In this document: positions 52,280-63,226 of the stretch, one piece after another
Numbering within the stretch: position 1 is the stretch's first letter
Layout: every line of letters starts with the position of its first letter
Assembly: GCA_021292165.1 (NCBI GenBank)
Contig: CM037878.1
Coordinates: forward strand, 288,038,971-288,102,970
Length of the DNA: 64,000 nucleotides
Direction of reading: 5' to 3'
Source: Shinisaurus crocodilurus
Taxonomy: Eukaryota > Chordata > Lepidosauria > Squamata > Shinisauridae
Translations under genes and position numbers: made by a program
Notes under the pieces: model-generated
Databases searched by the model: none
What the model was told of the DNA's origin: nothing
What the model saw: the letters and a program-made list of their open reading frames with translations, nothing else

Positions 52280-52599
52280 GACTCTGTCCCATTGTCCATG
52301 TTGAAGAAAAACTAAGCCACCAGCTTTTGTATTTGGATTGGGAGGGGTGCCATCTTCTTCGCCTCCAGCAGCAAAACCTCTTCGACCAGCGTTGGCTTCC
52401 TTCCCTCCAGCATCTCTTTTTTTGCCACTGTGGAAACAGGATGCTGGACTACTAGAGAGGCTTTTGGGTCTGATCCCAGCCCAGCTGTTCTGATGTTCTT
52501 ACTGTGGAAATATTCCTCTCTTGCGTCTCTATTTGGGATGGAGTGGGGGGGGATATATGTCACGTTTGTGGGATTTTTAAGGAATCGTCCACTTCTTTT
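52280..52599. other. Proximal upstream region of SERPINH1
   Basis: A CR1/L3 scrap (ATGCTGGACTACTAGAGAGG) at 52440-52505; the rest unassigned, ending at the CpG island. Confidence 0.45.
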
Positions 52600-52795
52600 T
52601 GAGTCTACTCTAGCGAGCGTTGGAAAGGGGGATGGCGGGGGGCGGCTTTTCCTTGCAGCGGCCGAGGGTAGATTTCCTGGAAAGCGGACTGACTGTAGGA
52701 CCCCGCGGCGGTAGCAGCCGATCTGGGCCCGTGGGGGAGGGCCGCGCTCGGATCCGCTTCAAACTTCTCCACCTCCCCCCCCCCCAGCCAAAACT

Positions 52796-52808
52796 TTCCA
52801 GAAGTTTC
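52796..52808 (+). promoter_or_regulatory. Heat-shock element of the SERPINH1 promoter
   Basis: TTCcaGAAgtTTC is a perfect three-unit inverted nTTCnnGAAn array. The preceding five bases give a near-match fourth unit (AAA for GAA). It sits 12 bp upstream of the TATA box and about 45-60 bp upstream of the inferred start site. Mammalian HSP47 promoters, as I recall, carry a single functional HSE at about -60 to -80, so position and role agree: HSF1-driven induction. Confidence 0.88.
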
Positions 52809-52819
52809 TCCCGCCTGCT

Positions 52820-52827
52820 TATATATA
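52820..52827 (+). promoter_or_regulatory. TATA box of the SERPINH1 promoter
   Basis: TATATATA followed by a GC-rich stretch, in otherwise CpG-dense sequence, 12 bp downstream of the heat-shock element and about 30 bp upstream of the inferred exon 1. Confidence 0.85.
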
Positions 52828-52849
52828 GCCCCCTCCTCCGAGGCAGCGG

Positions 52850-52933
52850 CTTTGCAGAAAGGGCAAGCCGATCGCCGGGGAGAAGTTGCAGCAAGCGGGC
52901 CAAGCTCTTCGCGCGAGTTCCGAGGCCCGCGAG
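52850..52933 (+). other. SERPINH1: SERPINH1 non-coding exon 1 (start approximate)
   Basis: The start is placed about 30 bp downstream of the TATA box and is uncertain by roughly 10 bp. The end is fixed by the splice donor CGAG|GTGAGG. The interval has no ATG that opens a frame into known serpin sequence, in keeping with a 5' UTR exon. About 84 nt long and very GC-rich. Confidence 0.65.
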
Positions 52934-53796
52934 GTGAGGAGGGCGCGGCGCGCGTTTGGAGAGCCCGGGGAGGCGCCGCCGCCGCGGCCCCGTGCGCGCT
53001 TCCTCAGGAGCGGGACCCGCACCGGCTTCGAAGGCGGCGGCGCGCCTGAGCCCGGGCCGAACGTCGAGCGCAGGCCTCTCTTCTCTTGCACGCCTGCTCG
53101 GAAGTAAGCGCCGTGGAGTTCAGCGGGACTTTCTTCCCGAGTCGGCGTGGCGAGGAGGTGCGCGTCCGGGGGTGCCTTTGCGCCGGCTGGCTTCCCACTC
53201 TTACTTTCCCCCTCCGCCGGTTTGCTGTCTCCCCCCCCCCCGACGCCCCGCTTGCAGATTACGGGGGCACGGATCCGGGGGGGGGCACGTTCTCCTGCTC
53301 AGGCCCGGTGGAAAGGCGGCGCGCTCCGGCGCAGTTCCCGTCGGTTCGGAGGAGGCGAGCCTTCGGCAGGAGAAAACTTTCCCCGCGGAATCTGCGCCCC
53401 CCGAAGTGTCTTTTTTTACGCGAGTTGCTCGCACGGGAAGCCGAGTGCGCCGTCGGGGGGGGGGGAAAGCGCGTGTGCCGGGCTGGCTGCATTCGGATTG
53501 CAAAGTAGGATAAAACGGGAGTAGATCTCGGCTTTGAACCCGGAGCGGGGGTGGTGATGGTGAGGGGCACGCTTTCTTTTTTTCCTTCGGCAGGCCGGAG
53601 CGCCCTTGGTGATGGTGCATATTGACGACGCTGGCCTTTATGGGGGCCAGTCGACGATGCGCCCCCCCCCCAAAAAAAGCCTCGGCTGAGGGAGCGGGCT
53701 GCTCGCAGATCCCTCGGGAGCGCAACAGCCGCGCCTTCGAGCCGTGCGCAGGAGAAGGCCTTTTAGGAAGCGCCCACCGCGCGGACCCCAGTCGAG

Positions 53797-53836
<40 letters not shown>

Positions 53837-54074
53837 ATAGCAATGATATGGGAGGCAGCGCTAGGAAACGGATCGGGGCCCCTCCTGGCCCAAGTTGGGC
53901 GTATCGGGCGCTCCGCGGGCAGGGCGCGCGTTGTGCCTTTTCGCCCGCTCGCGGGGGCTTGGCTGTGCCGGTAGAATGGAGGCCGACCGGGGACCCCCGG
54001 GATCTCCTGGAGATCGGACGGCGATGGGAGAGGAACGGGAAGCATACTTCCCTTGCGGGCAGCCTCTTCCTCCC

Positions 54075-54440
54075 CCCTCATAAGAACAATTAGAAAAGTC
54101 CTGCTGGATCAGACCAAGGGCCCATTCTGTTCACACAGTGGCCAACCTGTGCTGCCCACGGGGAAACCCACAAGCAGGACACGAGTGCAAGAGCACCCTC
54201 CCGCCCACGTTCCCCAGCAGCAACTGGTGTACATAGGCAGACCGCCTCTGATCCTGGAGGTATCATAATAACACCATCAGGACTAGTAGCCATGGGTAGC
54301 CTTCTCCTCCTCCGTGAATTTGTCCAATCCCCTTTGAAAGCCCTCCAAATTGGCACTATACTATGTGTGAAGAAGGGCTTCCCTTGATCGGGCCTGAATC
54401 TTCCCTCCAATCAACTTCATGGGGTGATTCGGTCCAGTTC
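54075..54440 (+). mobile_element. CR1/L3 tail, longest copy
   Basis: TAAGAACAATTAGAAAAGTCC, GACTAGTAGCCATGGG, CCCTTTGAAAGCCCTCC, TGTGTGAAGAAGGGC; extends further 3' than other copies. Confidence 0.7.
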
Positions 54441-54457
54441 TAGTATTAGGAGAGGCG

Positions 54458-54611
54458 CAGTGCTTTTTTTTTTCTGGAGAAAAGGGTACCGGAACTCTTG
54501 GATTACGGTACATTTCCTCGGGAGTAGATGGCGATTAAATTGTAATGCAATTAATAGAAGAAAAGGTGCTGGAACTCAGTTCCGGTGAGTTCCACCAGAG
54601 AAAAAGCCCTG
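54458..54611. mobile_element. hAT-like MITE, CAGTGCTTTTT ends
   Basis: CAGTGC plus T run and TCTGG, mirrored by CCAGAGAAAAAGCCCTG. GAGAGG flanks both sides, not in perfect register. Interior pair GGTACCGGAACTC / GAACTCAGTTCCGG. Confidence 0.65.
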
Positions 54612-54889
54612 GCGAGAGGGGGAGAAAAATGCCTCCCTGTCCACTTTCTCCACACCAGGCCTAAATCTGTACGCCTCTGTCATGCCTCGCCCCTTCCCTC
54701 ATCCTTCTCCCATGCGCCAAGGCGTCTCTGGCTATTCCTGGGCCTTGGGCAAGGCTTCGTCAGCAGGATGAGGTGGGATCCTTTTTTTGCCCTTCCTGCC
54801 TCTGCCTTGATTGAGCAAAGGGCACCCCACCGCATGCAGGAATGCTGGGTGTTAGAGGGCTTTTTTCTGTCTAAACCTGCATAAGACTG
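54612..54889. other. Unassigned
   Basis: No family or exon recognised. Confidence 0.3.
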
Positions 54890-54972
54890 CCCCCTTAGGC
54901 TGCAATCGTAGACACACTTACCTGGGAGTAAGTCCCATTGAACTGAAAGGGGCTTAACTCCTGAGTAGGCAT
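54890..54972. repeat. GTTCAATGGG-type MITE fragment
   Basis: GGCTGCAATCGTAGACAC, GGAGTAAGTCCCATTGAAC; same family as 11766-12136. Confidence 0.6.
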
Positions 54973-55692
54973 GCATAGAATCATAGAATCATAGAAAAGT
55001 AGAGCTGGAAGGGGCCCACAGGCCATCTAGTCCAACCCCCTGCTCAATACAGGAATCTAGGTCAAAGCATCCCTGAAAGATGTCTGTCCAGCTGCACCTT
55101 GAATGCCTCCAGAGTGGGAGAGCCCACCACCTCCCTAGGGAGTTGGTTCCATTGTCTTATTGCTCTGACAGTCAGGAAATTTTTCCTGATGTTTAGGTGG
55201 AATCTAGGTTCCTGTAACTTGAGCCCATTATTCCGTGTCCTGCAAACTGGGATGATCGAGAAGAGATCCTGGCCCTCCTCTGTGTGACATCCCTTCAAAT
55301 ACTGGAAGAGTGCGATCCTATCTCCCCTCAGTCTCCTCTTCTGAAGGCTAAACATGCCCAGTTCTTTCAGTCTCTCCTCATAGGGCCTTGTTTCCAGTCC
55401 CTTGATCATCCTTGTTGCCCTCCTCTGAACCCTCTCCAGTTTGTCTATGTCCTTCTTAAAGTGAGGTGCCCAGAACTGGACGCAGTACTCAAGATGAGGC
55501 CTAACCAGTGCCGAGTAAAGGGGAATTATCACTTCCCGCGATTTGGAAGCTATACTTCTATTAATACAGCCCAAAATTGCATTTGCCTTCTTTGCAGCCA
55601 CGTCGCATTGCTGGCTCATATTCAGTTTGTGATCTACCACAATTCCAAGATCCTTCTCACTTGTAGTATTGTTGAGCCAAGTGTCCCCCGAT
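54973..55692 (-). mobile_element. CR1 LINE 3' part
   Basis: Reverse orientation; tail CATAGAATCATAGAATC at the left. Keeps about 210 open codons of the ORF2 C-terminal region (GDTWLNNTTSEKDLG to FKVQLDRHLSGML), nearly identical to the 4.5-kb copy, so recently inserted. Confidence 0.9.
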
Positions 55693-56207
55693 TGCACTGA
55701 TACCGGGGTCCCGCCGGAGAGGAGCAAAGGGCCATGTACCCGAGCATCCTCCTTCCCACAGCGGCCAAGCAAGATGCCTATGAGAAGCCCACCAACAAGG
55801 AAACACGGGAGGCCATACTAGACCCCCTTAATGTGCCCCCTTGATTTGTTTTCAAGCGCCCCTTGCGTGGGACCAAAATGGCATACGGGCTGCAGCCCAG
55901 CACCACGCTAACTCGGGAGTCAGTCCCGATGAAGAAAATGGGATGTGTTTTGTCAGTCACATCTGAAGGATTCCGTGTAACACACCCCTTGCTTGCCTGC
56001 ACAGGTAATACACTGTCGGTTTCCCATAATTGCAGTGGCCAGGCTTTTGGGCTGCTTCAGAGCCAATATGGCGTAGTGCGCTTAAAATAAAAAATAAGTT
56101 GAGGTGGGGGGGTTGAGAGAGAGAGATGCTGGTTGTCCGTTTGCTTTTGGTTTTCTGCCTTAAGTATGTTAGACAAGTCCCATTGCAACTGATCATCTCC
56201 TGAAATG
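55693..56207. other. Unassigned intron DNA, 0.5 kb
   Basis: No family or exon recognised. Confidence 0.3.
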
Positions 56208-56215
56208 CTCTCCAG

Positions 56216-56280
56216 CAGTGTTCTCCCAAGCTTGGGTCTCCAGATGTTTTTGGCCTACAACTCAAGGTTGGAGAACACTG
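56216..56280. mobile_element. hpA, internally deleted
   Basis: 65 bp: left arm to GGCCTACAACTC then straight to AAGGTTGGAGAACACTG. Flanks CTCTCCAG / CTCTAAAG share 6 of 8. Confidence 0.85.
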
Positions 56281-56317
56281 CTCTAAAGGAAGTGAGTGCA
56301 TTGAGCAGTCCTGTCGT

Positions 56318-56432
56318 GGCACCCTCCAGATGTGTTGGAGCACAGCTCCCAGTATCTGCCAGCCAGCGTGGCCAACCGAGTCCCAACACATCAACACATC
56401 TCGAGGGCATCGCATCAGATTGGGGAAGCCTG
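56318..56432. mobile_element. hpC hairpin MITE
   Basis: CACCCTCCAGATGTGTTGG, centre CAGCCAGCGTGGCC, right arm CAACACATCTCGAGGGC. An ACACATCA duplication in the right arm. Confidence 0.75.
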
Positions 56433-57354
56433 CTGTTGAGGGCTGCAGTCCCGTTTTTTCCCCCGTGACCAGTTTCAACATGTGCAGTTCCCCCGCAGGG
56501 ATTCAAGGCAGCGGGGGAGGCCATCTGGGAGTCTTTGGTATGAATTAACTCTTGCCATCTGTTCAAGCGGTAATCCTGGCCTCCCTTTTTGCCCTGGGAA
56601 CCCAGGGTTCCGCTGATAAGGAGAGAAGCTTGGGAAGGGAACATTAGAAAGCGAGGTCAGAGAGTGGTAATGCCGCCTCTTTGCTAAACTGCAGCCTCCT
56701 TACCAGTAGCAGTTTCTTTCTCTGCTAAACCAGAAATTAGGTGTGTGTGTTTTTTGTGTGTGGTTTGGGTATCGGAACTTGGTAGCCAAAGAAATGCTGC
56801 GTACGTGTGTATTCCAGCTGTAAACTTTGAAATCCAGCACAGAATGCAAAAAAATGCTTATCTCTAAAAAGGAAGCAAGTTTCTAGCCCTCCTGACTGGG
56901 GGACGGGGAAAGCCTTGACTGTATTATGCAAGCTCAGAAACAAAAGGGAACGTTAGCTTAACACGGACTGTTGTGTTCTGTATAGCTCTCTGCAATCTCT
57001 TGTCACCCTCCCCGTTTTTATTTTTTGCCTGTGCTTGCCAAAATAAACCAAATTGCATAAAATCTCAGTTTTGCAGTTGGCAAACTCACGCGTACGTACA
57101 AATAATGAGTGCTATTCGAAGTGTTTTCCCGGGGGGGGGGGGGCTGCTTACGTGGCATGTGGGGGCAGCTGCGAATGGAGACGTTCAGCACGGCCGCTGA
57201 ACGATCCTGCAGCCTCTACTGTAAATCAAGGAGGGATCACAAATTTATGATGATCTCTGAGCTGCCAGAGGTTGATTTAGGCATTTTCTAGTCTGCCCAT
57301 CTCAGTTGGGATTTAAAAAAAATATATATTTTAATCACCCACGGTGTTGGAGTT
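56433..57354. other. Unassigned intron DNA, 0.9 kb
   Basis: G run at 57131-57142. No exon or family recognised; a repeat-poor stretch. Confidence 0.35.
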
Positions 57355-57548
57355 TTTTTTATTTTTATTTATTATATTTATACCCCGCCTTTTTTCCTGC
57401 AAGGAACTCAAGGTGGCTTACATAATCCTCCTCCTCCTCTCCATTTTATCCTCACAACAACCCTGTGAGGTAGGTTAGGCTGAGAGTCAGTGACTGGCCC
57501 AAAGTCACCCAGTGAGTTTCATGGCCGAGCGGGGACTAGAACCCGGAT
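57355..57548 (-). mobile_element. Sauria-type SINE, head truncated
   Basis: TATTTATTATATTTATACCCCGCC to GGACTAGAACCCGGATG. Confidence 0.82.
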
Positions 57549-57679
57549 GTCACCAGTCTTGGGGAACCATCTGCGTGGAACCACTTAAATGCATGGAAAT
57601 GAACAATTGCATGCAGGCTCAGCTGTGCCCATATCTAACTATTAAAAAATGGTAGCCCGCTGTTTTTTCTAAAGGTTGG
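57549..57679. other. Unassigned
   Basis: Short stretch between two SINEs. Confidence 0.3.
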
Positions 57680-57917
57680 ATTAATTAATTTATTATATTT
57701 ATACCCCACCTTTTTTCCTGCAAGGAACCCAAGGCGGCTTACATAATCCTCCTCTCCATTTTACACTCACAACAACCCTGTGAGGTAGGTGAGGCGGAGA
57801 GTCCGTGACTGGCCCAAAGTCACCCAGTGAGTTGCATGGCCGAGCGGGGACTAGAACCCGGATCTCCTGCGTCCCAGTCTGACGCTCTCGCCACTACGCC
57901 GCCACACTGGCTCTCTT
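57680..57917 (-). mobile_element. Sauria-type SINE, full length
   Basis: TTTATTATATTTATACCCCACC to ACGCCGCCACACTGGCTCTC, head included. Confidence 0.85.
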
Positions 57918-58080
57918 AAAACGTTTACTGTTGAAAGTGGGAAATGATCACAGGACAGGCGGTCCCAAATTTCACAGTTTGTGTCCCCAAAGCACCATCA
58001 GTTGGGGTTAAAAAAAAGGAAAAGAGTGTAATTCTAATAATGGCACCAGTGTTCTTTCCTCCCAAATATATGGCCCAGAG

Positions 58081-58215
58081 CAGTGTTCTCCAACCTTGGG
58101 TCCCCTGATGTTTTTGGCCTACAATTCCCAGCATGCCCCAGCCAGCTACGCTGGCTGGGGCATGCTGGGAGTTGTAGGCCAAAAACATCTGGGGACCCAA
58201 GGTTGGAGAACACTG
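58081..58215. mobile_element. hpA hairpin MITE
   Basis: 135 bp; no 8-bp duplication (GCCCAGAG / GGAGAGTC). Left arm has CCCTGATG where the right has CATCTGGG. Confidence 0.88.
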
Positions 58216-58231
58216 GGAGAGTCAGATAGGA

Positions 58232-58412
58232 ACGTAGGAAGCGGCCTCATCACTGAATCTAGCCCAGTACTGCCAACATCCGACTGGCAGCAGTGGCTCT
58301 CTAGATTTTCAGGCGGGATTCCTTCCTAACCCTGCTTGGAGATGCCCGGGATTTGAACCTGGGACCCTCCGCATGCCAAGCAGATGCTCTGCCGCTGAGC
58401 TGCGGGCCCTTC
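58232..58412 (-). mobile_element. tRNA-SINE
   Basis: GGAAGCGGCCTCATCACTG, GACTGGCAGCAGTGGC, GATTTGAACCTGGGACC, GCTCTGCCGCTGAGC. Confidence 0.85.
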
Positions 58413-59129
58413 CCATTGCCGCTGTCCCCCAGCTGTGTCGTGCTTTGGCTCTGCCCGCTTTCCTGGAAGCCCCGCCCACGCTTTGTGCCACATTGGAGTG
58501 GGCGTGGCTATGCAAAACCGTGAAAAGGAGGATGCCGCGATTGGACTGCGGGCTGTCCATTTCCGTCCCGTGGCTTGGAAGAATTTCAGAGGGGCAGCCG
58601 TGTTAGTCTGTGATTGGTTCTCTCCTATTCCAGTGTTCTTTAGAATGATGAGATCTAGAGAGTTGTTCTCCTCAATTAAAGACCACCAATAAACCCCAAA
58701 ATGCCCAGTCTGGCAGGGCCCTCCCATTGTCTCCTCCCCAGACCCCTTGACTTGTACGTGTAAATGTAGACATTTCTGTTGTTCTGTTCTGTAAACTACA
58801 CACACACAGGTCCTTGAGGGAACTATCTTATTTATCTGTTTTCTTTCAGAATGAAAAAGGCAAACGTTGACCACACTAAGAAAAAGTTTCAAGGTATCTT
58901 TAGAAAACAAAACCGGTCTATACACACTTGCCACATCACACAACCCAAATGGGTCTGAAACAACACCCAAAGCAAACTGTGTAGTTTGTAATGAAACTGG
59001 GCCTATCCAGTGGGTTAGGGTGATAGGGTCCTGAACTTTGAGGGGAGGCCCGTTGGCCTTCTCTTGCGGCCTCTCTGCCCTGAGACAGTGCCCTGGCCCG
59101 GAAGCATCCCAAACAGCTGGCTTGGCCCA
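58413..59129. other. Unassigned intron DNA, 0.7 kb
   Basis: Contains GGCAGCCGTGTTAGTCTG near 58592, a common LINE-like word. A 313-codon minus-strand frame spans it but is stitched from SINE and LINE pieces. Confidence 0.35.
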
Positions 59130-59300
59130 GCTGTTAAGAATGTAAGGAGTGCCTTGTTGGATCAGAGAGCAGAGGTCCCATCTCCTGTCAGCGGCCAGCC
59201 AGGTGTCCCTTGGAACGTCACAAGTTGGGCTTGGCGGTGCTGGCCTTCCCCTTGGGTTTGCTTCCAAATTCTGCTCCTTGAAGGTACACTGCCTCTATCC
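59130..59300 (+). mobile_element. CR1/L3 tail fragment
   Basis: AATGTAAGGAGTGCCTTG...GGATCAGAGAGCAGAGG; degraded. Confidence 0.45.
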
Positions 59301-59355
59301 TCGGAGGTCCCGTCGGTTGAGCAAATTCTGTCCACTGCCTCTTGTGCTTTCGCTG

Positions 59356-59417
59356 GCTGGGGCACGCTGGGAGTTGTAGGCCAAAAACATCTGGGGACCC
59401 AAGGTTGGAGAACACTG
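59356..59417. mobile_element. hpA half element
   Basis: GGCTGGGGCACGCTGGG to GGAGAACACTG. Confidence 0.8.
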
Positions 59418-59536
59418 CTTTAAAGCCACGTAAATTAATGCCCATCGGCTTCCAACGCAGGAATTCCCAACGGCCTCCTTGAGCAGATCACAAGGTTGGC
59501 TTCTTTCCCGGTTGCATAACCGGGATCCGCCTTCCC

Positions 59537-59632
59537 CCAGCCTGGCGCCCTCCAGTGGCCGTGTGGGCTGGAGGATGCTGGGAGTTGTAGTCCAACACAT
59601 TTGGAGGGCACCATGTTGGAGAAGGCTAGCCT
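59537..59632. mobile_element. hpC hairpin MITE
   Basis: CCTGGCGCCCTCCAG and CATTTGGAGGGCACCATG with a shortened left arm. Confidence 0.65.
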
Positions 59633-60152
59633 AAACCTACCTTGAAGTTTAAACCCTGTTGCTTCTCCTTTTGTCCTCGTAGTGCGTCTACACTGGGCAA
59701 CCTAAACCACCTGTAAGGCCGTTGTGGCTTCTCCTCCTGCCCAGCACCTTGTGGGGGGTGGTGGTCATTCTGTAAATAATTGGTTGCCAGTTCACAACTT
59801 GGAGGACCGTGCCCCTCTCCTGAACAGCTCTGCAGCCAGGAATGAGGATTCAGCTGGCGGCCAGAGGATGGAGGCTTAGATCTTCCTCCTCTTCAGCTTT
59901 GGTGTTGTTAGAGACAGAGATCTTTCCAGATTGCAGCCTGGCAACCCCAGATGACTTCACACCTCCATTCTCAAACAGCGGTAGTTTTTCAGCGATAAAT
60001 GACTTCGCTTCCGGCCTGTCCACTCTGCCAGCTCAGTTGTCTGAACACACTTGAGGATTAGGAGATCCGAAGCGTTGCTCCCGGCTGCAACCGTCTCTTG
60101 TAGTTTTTGCAGAACGGGTTTTGTGGATCCACTAGCTCTCTCCTGCGCAGGG
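59633..60152. other. Unassigned intron DNA, 0.5 kb
   Basis: Nothing recognised. Confidence 0.3.
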
Positions 60153-60262
60153 GTGGGCCAGCTTGTGACCCTCGACGTGTTTTGGCCCACAACTCCCATC
60201 AGCCCTAGCCAGCATAGCCAGTGGTGAGGGATGATGGGAGTTGTAGGCCAAAACTTCTGATC
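60153..60262. mobile_element. hpC-type hairpin MITE
   Basis: GTGTTTTGGCCCACAACTCCC and GGGAGTTGTAGGCCAAAAC around TAGCCAGCATAGCC. Confidence 0.75.
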
Positions 60263-61099
60263 TGGCTATAGAGTATTTACAGAAAGCCTTGGAAATAGAC
60301 TTCTAATTTTACAACCCTCTGCATTTTGAAGCTCCCTTTCCCTCCCCATTTCCACCGCTGCCGAAAGACTTTTGACGTTGCATGAAACTATAATTTAACC
60401 CTAAGCTGGAGGCGCTGCAGTTTTCAGGGCTGGATTGTAGAGCGTCCCTTTTTTGAGGCAAGGCTGCCGACGACGTGGCAGATTGGCCTGTCTGGGAGGC
60501 ATGTCTGGGGGCCGGCTTCGACTTCCCTTGCCTTATTCCTCTCCCGGGCTCCTCTCCTTTCCGCTGCATGCACGGCACGGCACATAGCTTAGCCCCCGCC
60601 CTTGGCACGATGCCACCAAATGTCTGTTGAGATTTTGGCGACCACCCAGATGGGGTCATAGCAGAAAAATGCACACATTGAACTCAGCCAGTGGAATAGG
60701 AGCGCCGAGTAGTTTGGTATGGATAGATAAAATAGTCTTATTTGGGGTGATCTTTGCACTTCCAGAAAGACCTCCCCCACTCCCCCCCCCCGCTCGCTCG
60801 CTCGCTCGCTCATTGCCTTTGCTCAGGCAACTGCTTTTGTGACCTATTTGGAATCGAGATGAGGCCAGAGGGTCAGTAGTGATAGCTCTGTCCAGCGATT
60901 CAGTGCTGTATGAAGCAAAAGGACCCTGCTAGGGCTGAGCTGAAATGCGCCCCCCCCTGCGCTCCTTTTCCTTTCCTCATTCGCTGCTTTTTTTGGTCTG
61001 GGTGGGGCTTGCACCCCGGTTGCCAAGGTGCGCCCCTCGTGCTGTCGGTGGCCACGATTTCATTTTGCCTGCAGTGCCTTCCGAGTAATGCTGTGCGAT
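60263..61099. other. Unassigned intron DNA, 0.8 kb
   Basis: (CGCT)n at 60790-60812 and C runs at 60782-60791. No exon recognised. Confidence 0.35.
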
Positions 61100-61109
61100 G
61101 ATACTGGGT

Positions 61110-61215
61110 TGCACCCAGTGTTTGTCCTACTTAGAGTAGGCCTGTTGAAATGACTAACTTAAGTCACCATTCCTTTCAAGGGGGTCTACTCTAAGTAGGA
61201 CTAACATTTGATACA
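61110..61215. repeat. Palindromic MITE-like repeat
   Basis: GTCCTACTTAGAGTAGG and CTACTCTAAGTAGGAC face each other with TTTCAAGGG between; about 100 bp. Confidence 0.65.
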
Positions 61216-61338
61216 AGCCATAGCCTTGGTCAGTAGGACACTACGGGCCAATATGCGTGCACACAAATAGCCGGTTATCGGTGGTGGCCACTTTATTTGC
61301 TCGTAATGCCCCCTTTTCCCTGAGCCACATGAATAGGC

Positions 61339-61508
61339 CTGTGGCTCACGCTGGCTCAGCTTGTCTTGAGCGTGGAAAGCTAAGCAGGGTCAGGCCTGGT
61401 TATTACTTGGATGGGAGACCCATCCCCTAGTTTCCTGCATTGAGCAGCGGGTTGGACTCGATGGCCTTGTAGGCTCCTTCCAACTCTATGATCTATGAAA
61501 TCTATGAA
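61339..61508 (+). mobile_element. 5S-SINE, full length
   Basis: CTGTGGCTCACGCTGG, AGCGTGGAAAGCTAAGC, TTACTTGGATGGGAGACC, CR1-type tail, TATGAAATCTATGAAAG end. One extra T in the GTCTTGAGCG word. Confidence 0.88.
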
Positions 61509-61811
61509 AGGGAGCAATGCATTGAATGGGTTGACAGCTCTCGCCACCTTCCTTTGCTCCTGGAATTCCCTTAAAATTCACATTGAGATTGCCGCCAGGA
61601 ATACAGTTCCTTCCCTTCCAGCTTAACGGAATCAGTAATTCCTAAATGGGGTGTGTCAAGAGAATGGCCAGAAGTGACCAGTTAATTAAGTAGCTGAAGG
61701 CTCCTGTGAGGCGGAAGCAGCCACCCAGAGAGGGAGGGTGCCTGCTGCTACCTCTGTTTGAGTCCCTGGTCTGGCCTCCTTCCAGTCTGCCTCTGCTGGT
61801 ATCGTGTGGAA
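61509..61811. other. Unassigned intron DNA, 0.3 kb
   Basis: Nothing recognised. Confidence 0.3.
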
Positions 61812-62002
61812 CGTCAGAAGCTGCCTTATATCCTGGGTCAGACTCTTTGTCCCTTGGACTGGCAGCAGCTCTCCAGGGACTCACGCAGAGCGACGCCTTT
61901 CTCAACCCGAGATCCTTTTAAAGGGGGAATGCCCGGGATGGACCCTGCCATCTTCTCCCTGCAAAGCATGCGCTCTGCCGCTGAGCTGTGTTCCCTCTGC
62001 TG
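61812..62002 (-). mobile_element. tRNA-SINE
   Basis: AAGCTGCCTTATATCCTGGG, GACTGGCAGCAGCTCTCC, GCTCTGCCGCTGAGC; carries an insertion around 61880-61935 relative to other copies. Confidence 0.8.
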
Positions 62003-62499
62003 ACGCAAAGACGCAACAGAATGCCTGCCCTAAGAAGAGGCGGGGCCCCACTGACTGGCAGTCACATTTTTAATTTAAGGGTGGAAAGATTGTGATGTGC
62101 TTAATTAAATCAAAAGTTTTGGAAAACACCGAGCAACCTATTCAGACTTCCTGGCCGTCCAAGAGCTCCCTCCTGTGGTCCTACGAGGAAGCACAGACTG
62201 CTGCTCCTGATAGGACCACCGTTTGTAACAGATTTGCTTTATGTCGCCCTGTGGAACGAAACCTCTGCAATAACGTAAAGATGATTAAAGTCGATGGCTT
62301 CTCAAGTAACCCTGAACTCATTTGCCCCCCCCCCCCAAATAACACAGAAGTTAGAATTTCTGTTGAGTCACAAAAGACTCAAAAGACCCCTTGCGTTGCT
62401 CAAACTCCCCCCTTTTTGTCATCTCCTCTCACACGGCTGATGTTCCCTAACAGTGGGGAGCAGGGAAGATTAGCCGTAAACCAGCCTTTCAAGCCCTCC
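62003..62499. other. Unassigned intron DNA, 0.5 kb
   Basis: A 149-codon frame at 62092-62541 has no family signature; C run at 62325-62335. Confidence 0.3.
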
Positions 62500-62930
62500 C
62501 ATAAGGAGAGCGCTGCTGGATCCGCCCAAAGGCCTAGCTAGTCCTGCATCCTGCTTTCCAGAATGATCCTCTGAGCCCTCTCCCACAGCTCCCCCCACCA
62601 GCAACCCGTATGCAGGGGGTACACTGCCTCCAACCATGGAGGCTCGATTTCGTCATCCTTTGGCCAGTAGCTGGCTGTTGATCAATCCTCCCGTGAATTT
62701 GTCTAATCCTCTTTTAAAGACATTGCTAGAGTCCATCACCCCCATCTTGAGGCAGTGAGTTCCACAGATTTAAGTTAAGTATGCACTGCACCCAGGAATA
62801 CTCAATCCGTGTCTTGTATCTACTGGTAGTCGATGTCACTGGATGACCCGGAGTTCCACTGTTGAGGGAGAATGAGAAAAAAGTCTCTCCGTCCCATTTC
62901 CCCCACAACTTTGGAAACCTCTGGCATGTC
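62500..62930 (+). mobile_element. CR1/L3 tail fragment, long
   Basis: CATAAGGAGAGCGCTGCTGG, CCTGCATCCTGCTTTCC, CCGTGAATTTGTCTAATCC, GGCAGTGAGTTCCACAG. Confidence 0.65.
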
Positions 62931-63203
62931 CTGTGCCGTGTGTCCCCCCCCGCACTTGCCTTTTTTTCTAGCTTAGAAGCCACAGATGCTTCCGCTTTCC
63001 CCGATAGGGAGGGAGTGTGTCCCTATTCTGGACATTTTCAGTCTCTGTGATACCCTTTTTGAGACGGGCCGACTGGAACTGTATTCCAAATATGGCTGCG
63101 CTGTAGGTTCGTATTTCGATCCTGATGGCCACGCTGGCTGAGGATTGTGGGAATTGTCGTTCAGCGTATCTGGATGGTGGGGCAGGTTGGGAAAGGCCGG
63201 CAT
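62931..63203. other. Unassigned, then hpC half
   Basis: hpC-type GATGGCCACGCTGGCTGAGG...TATCTGGATGGTGGGGCAGG at about 63118-63195. Confidence 0.5.
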
Positions 63204-63226
63204 AGTTCAAGAACACTGAAATAGAG

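Larger units (their letters stand above)
52600..54010. promoter_or_regulatory. CpG island at the SERPINH1 5' end
   Basis: Sharp rise in G+C and CpG after AT-richer repeat DNA, with GC-box words (GGGGCGGC near 52640). It covers promoter, exon 1 and the first kilobase of intron 1. A (GT)n run lies at 53800-53835 and several C or G homopolymers interrupt it. Many open frames here are by-products of low stop-codon density. Confidence 0.85.

Noticed and set aside
1..52590. GDPD5 5' coding exons upstream of SERPINH1
   Set aside because: GDPD5 is the usual divergent neighbour, but no frame on either strand resembles its N-terminal membrane region or GDPD domain. Its 5' end probably lies outside the window; non-coding exons cannot be judged.
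58326..59267. 313-codon minus-strand frame in SERPINH1 intron 1
   Set aside because: Starts in a CR1/L3 fragment and ends in a tRNA-SINE; the middle has no recognisable domain or splice sites.
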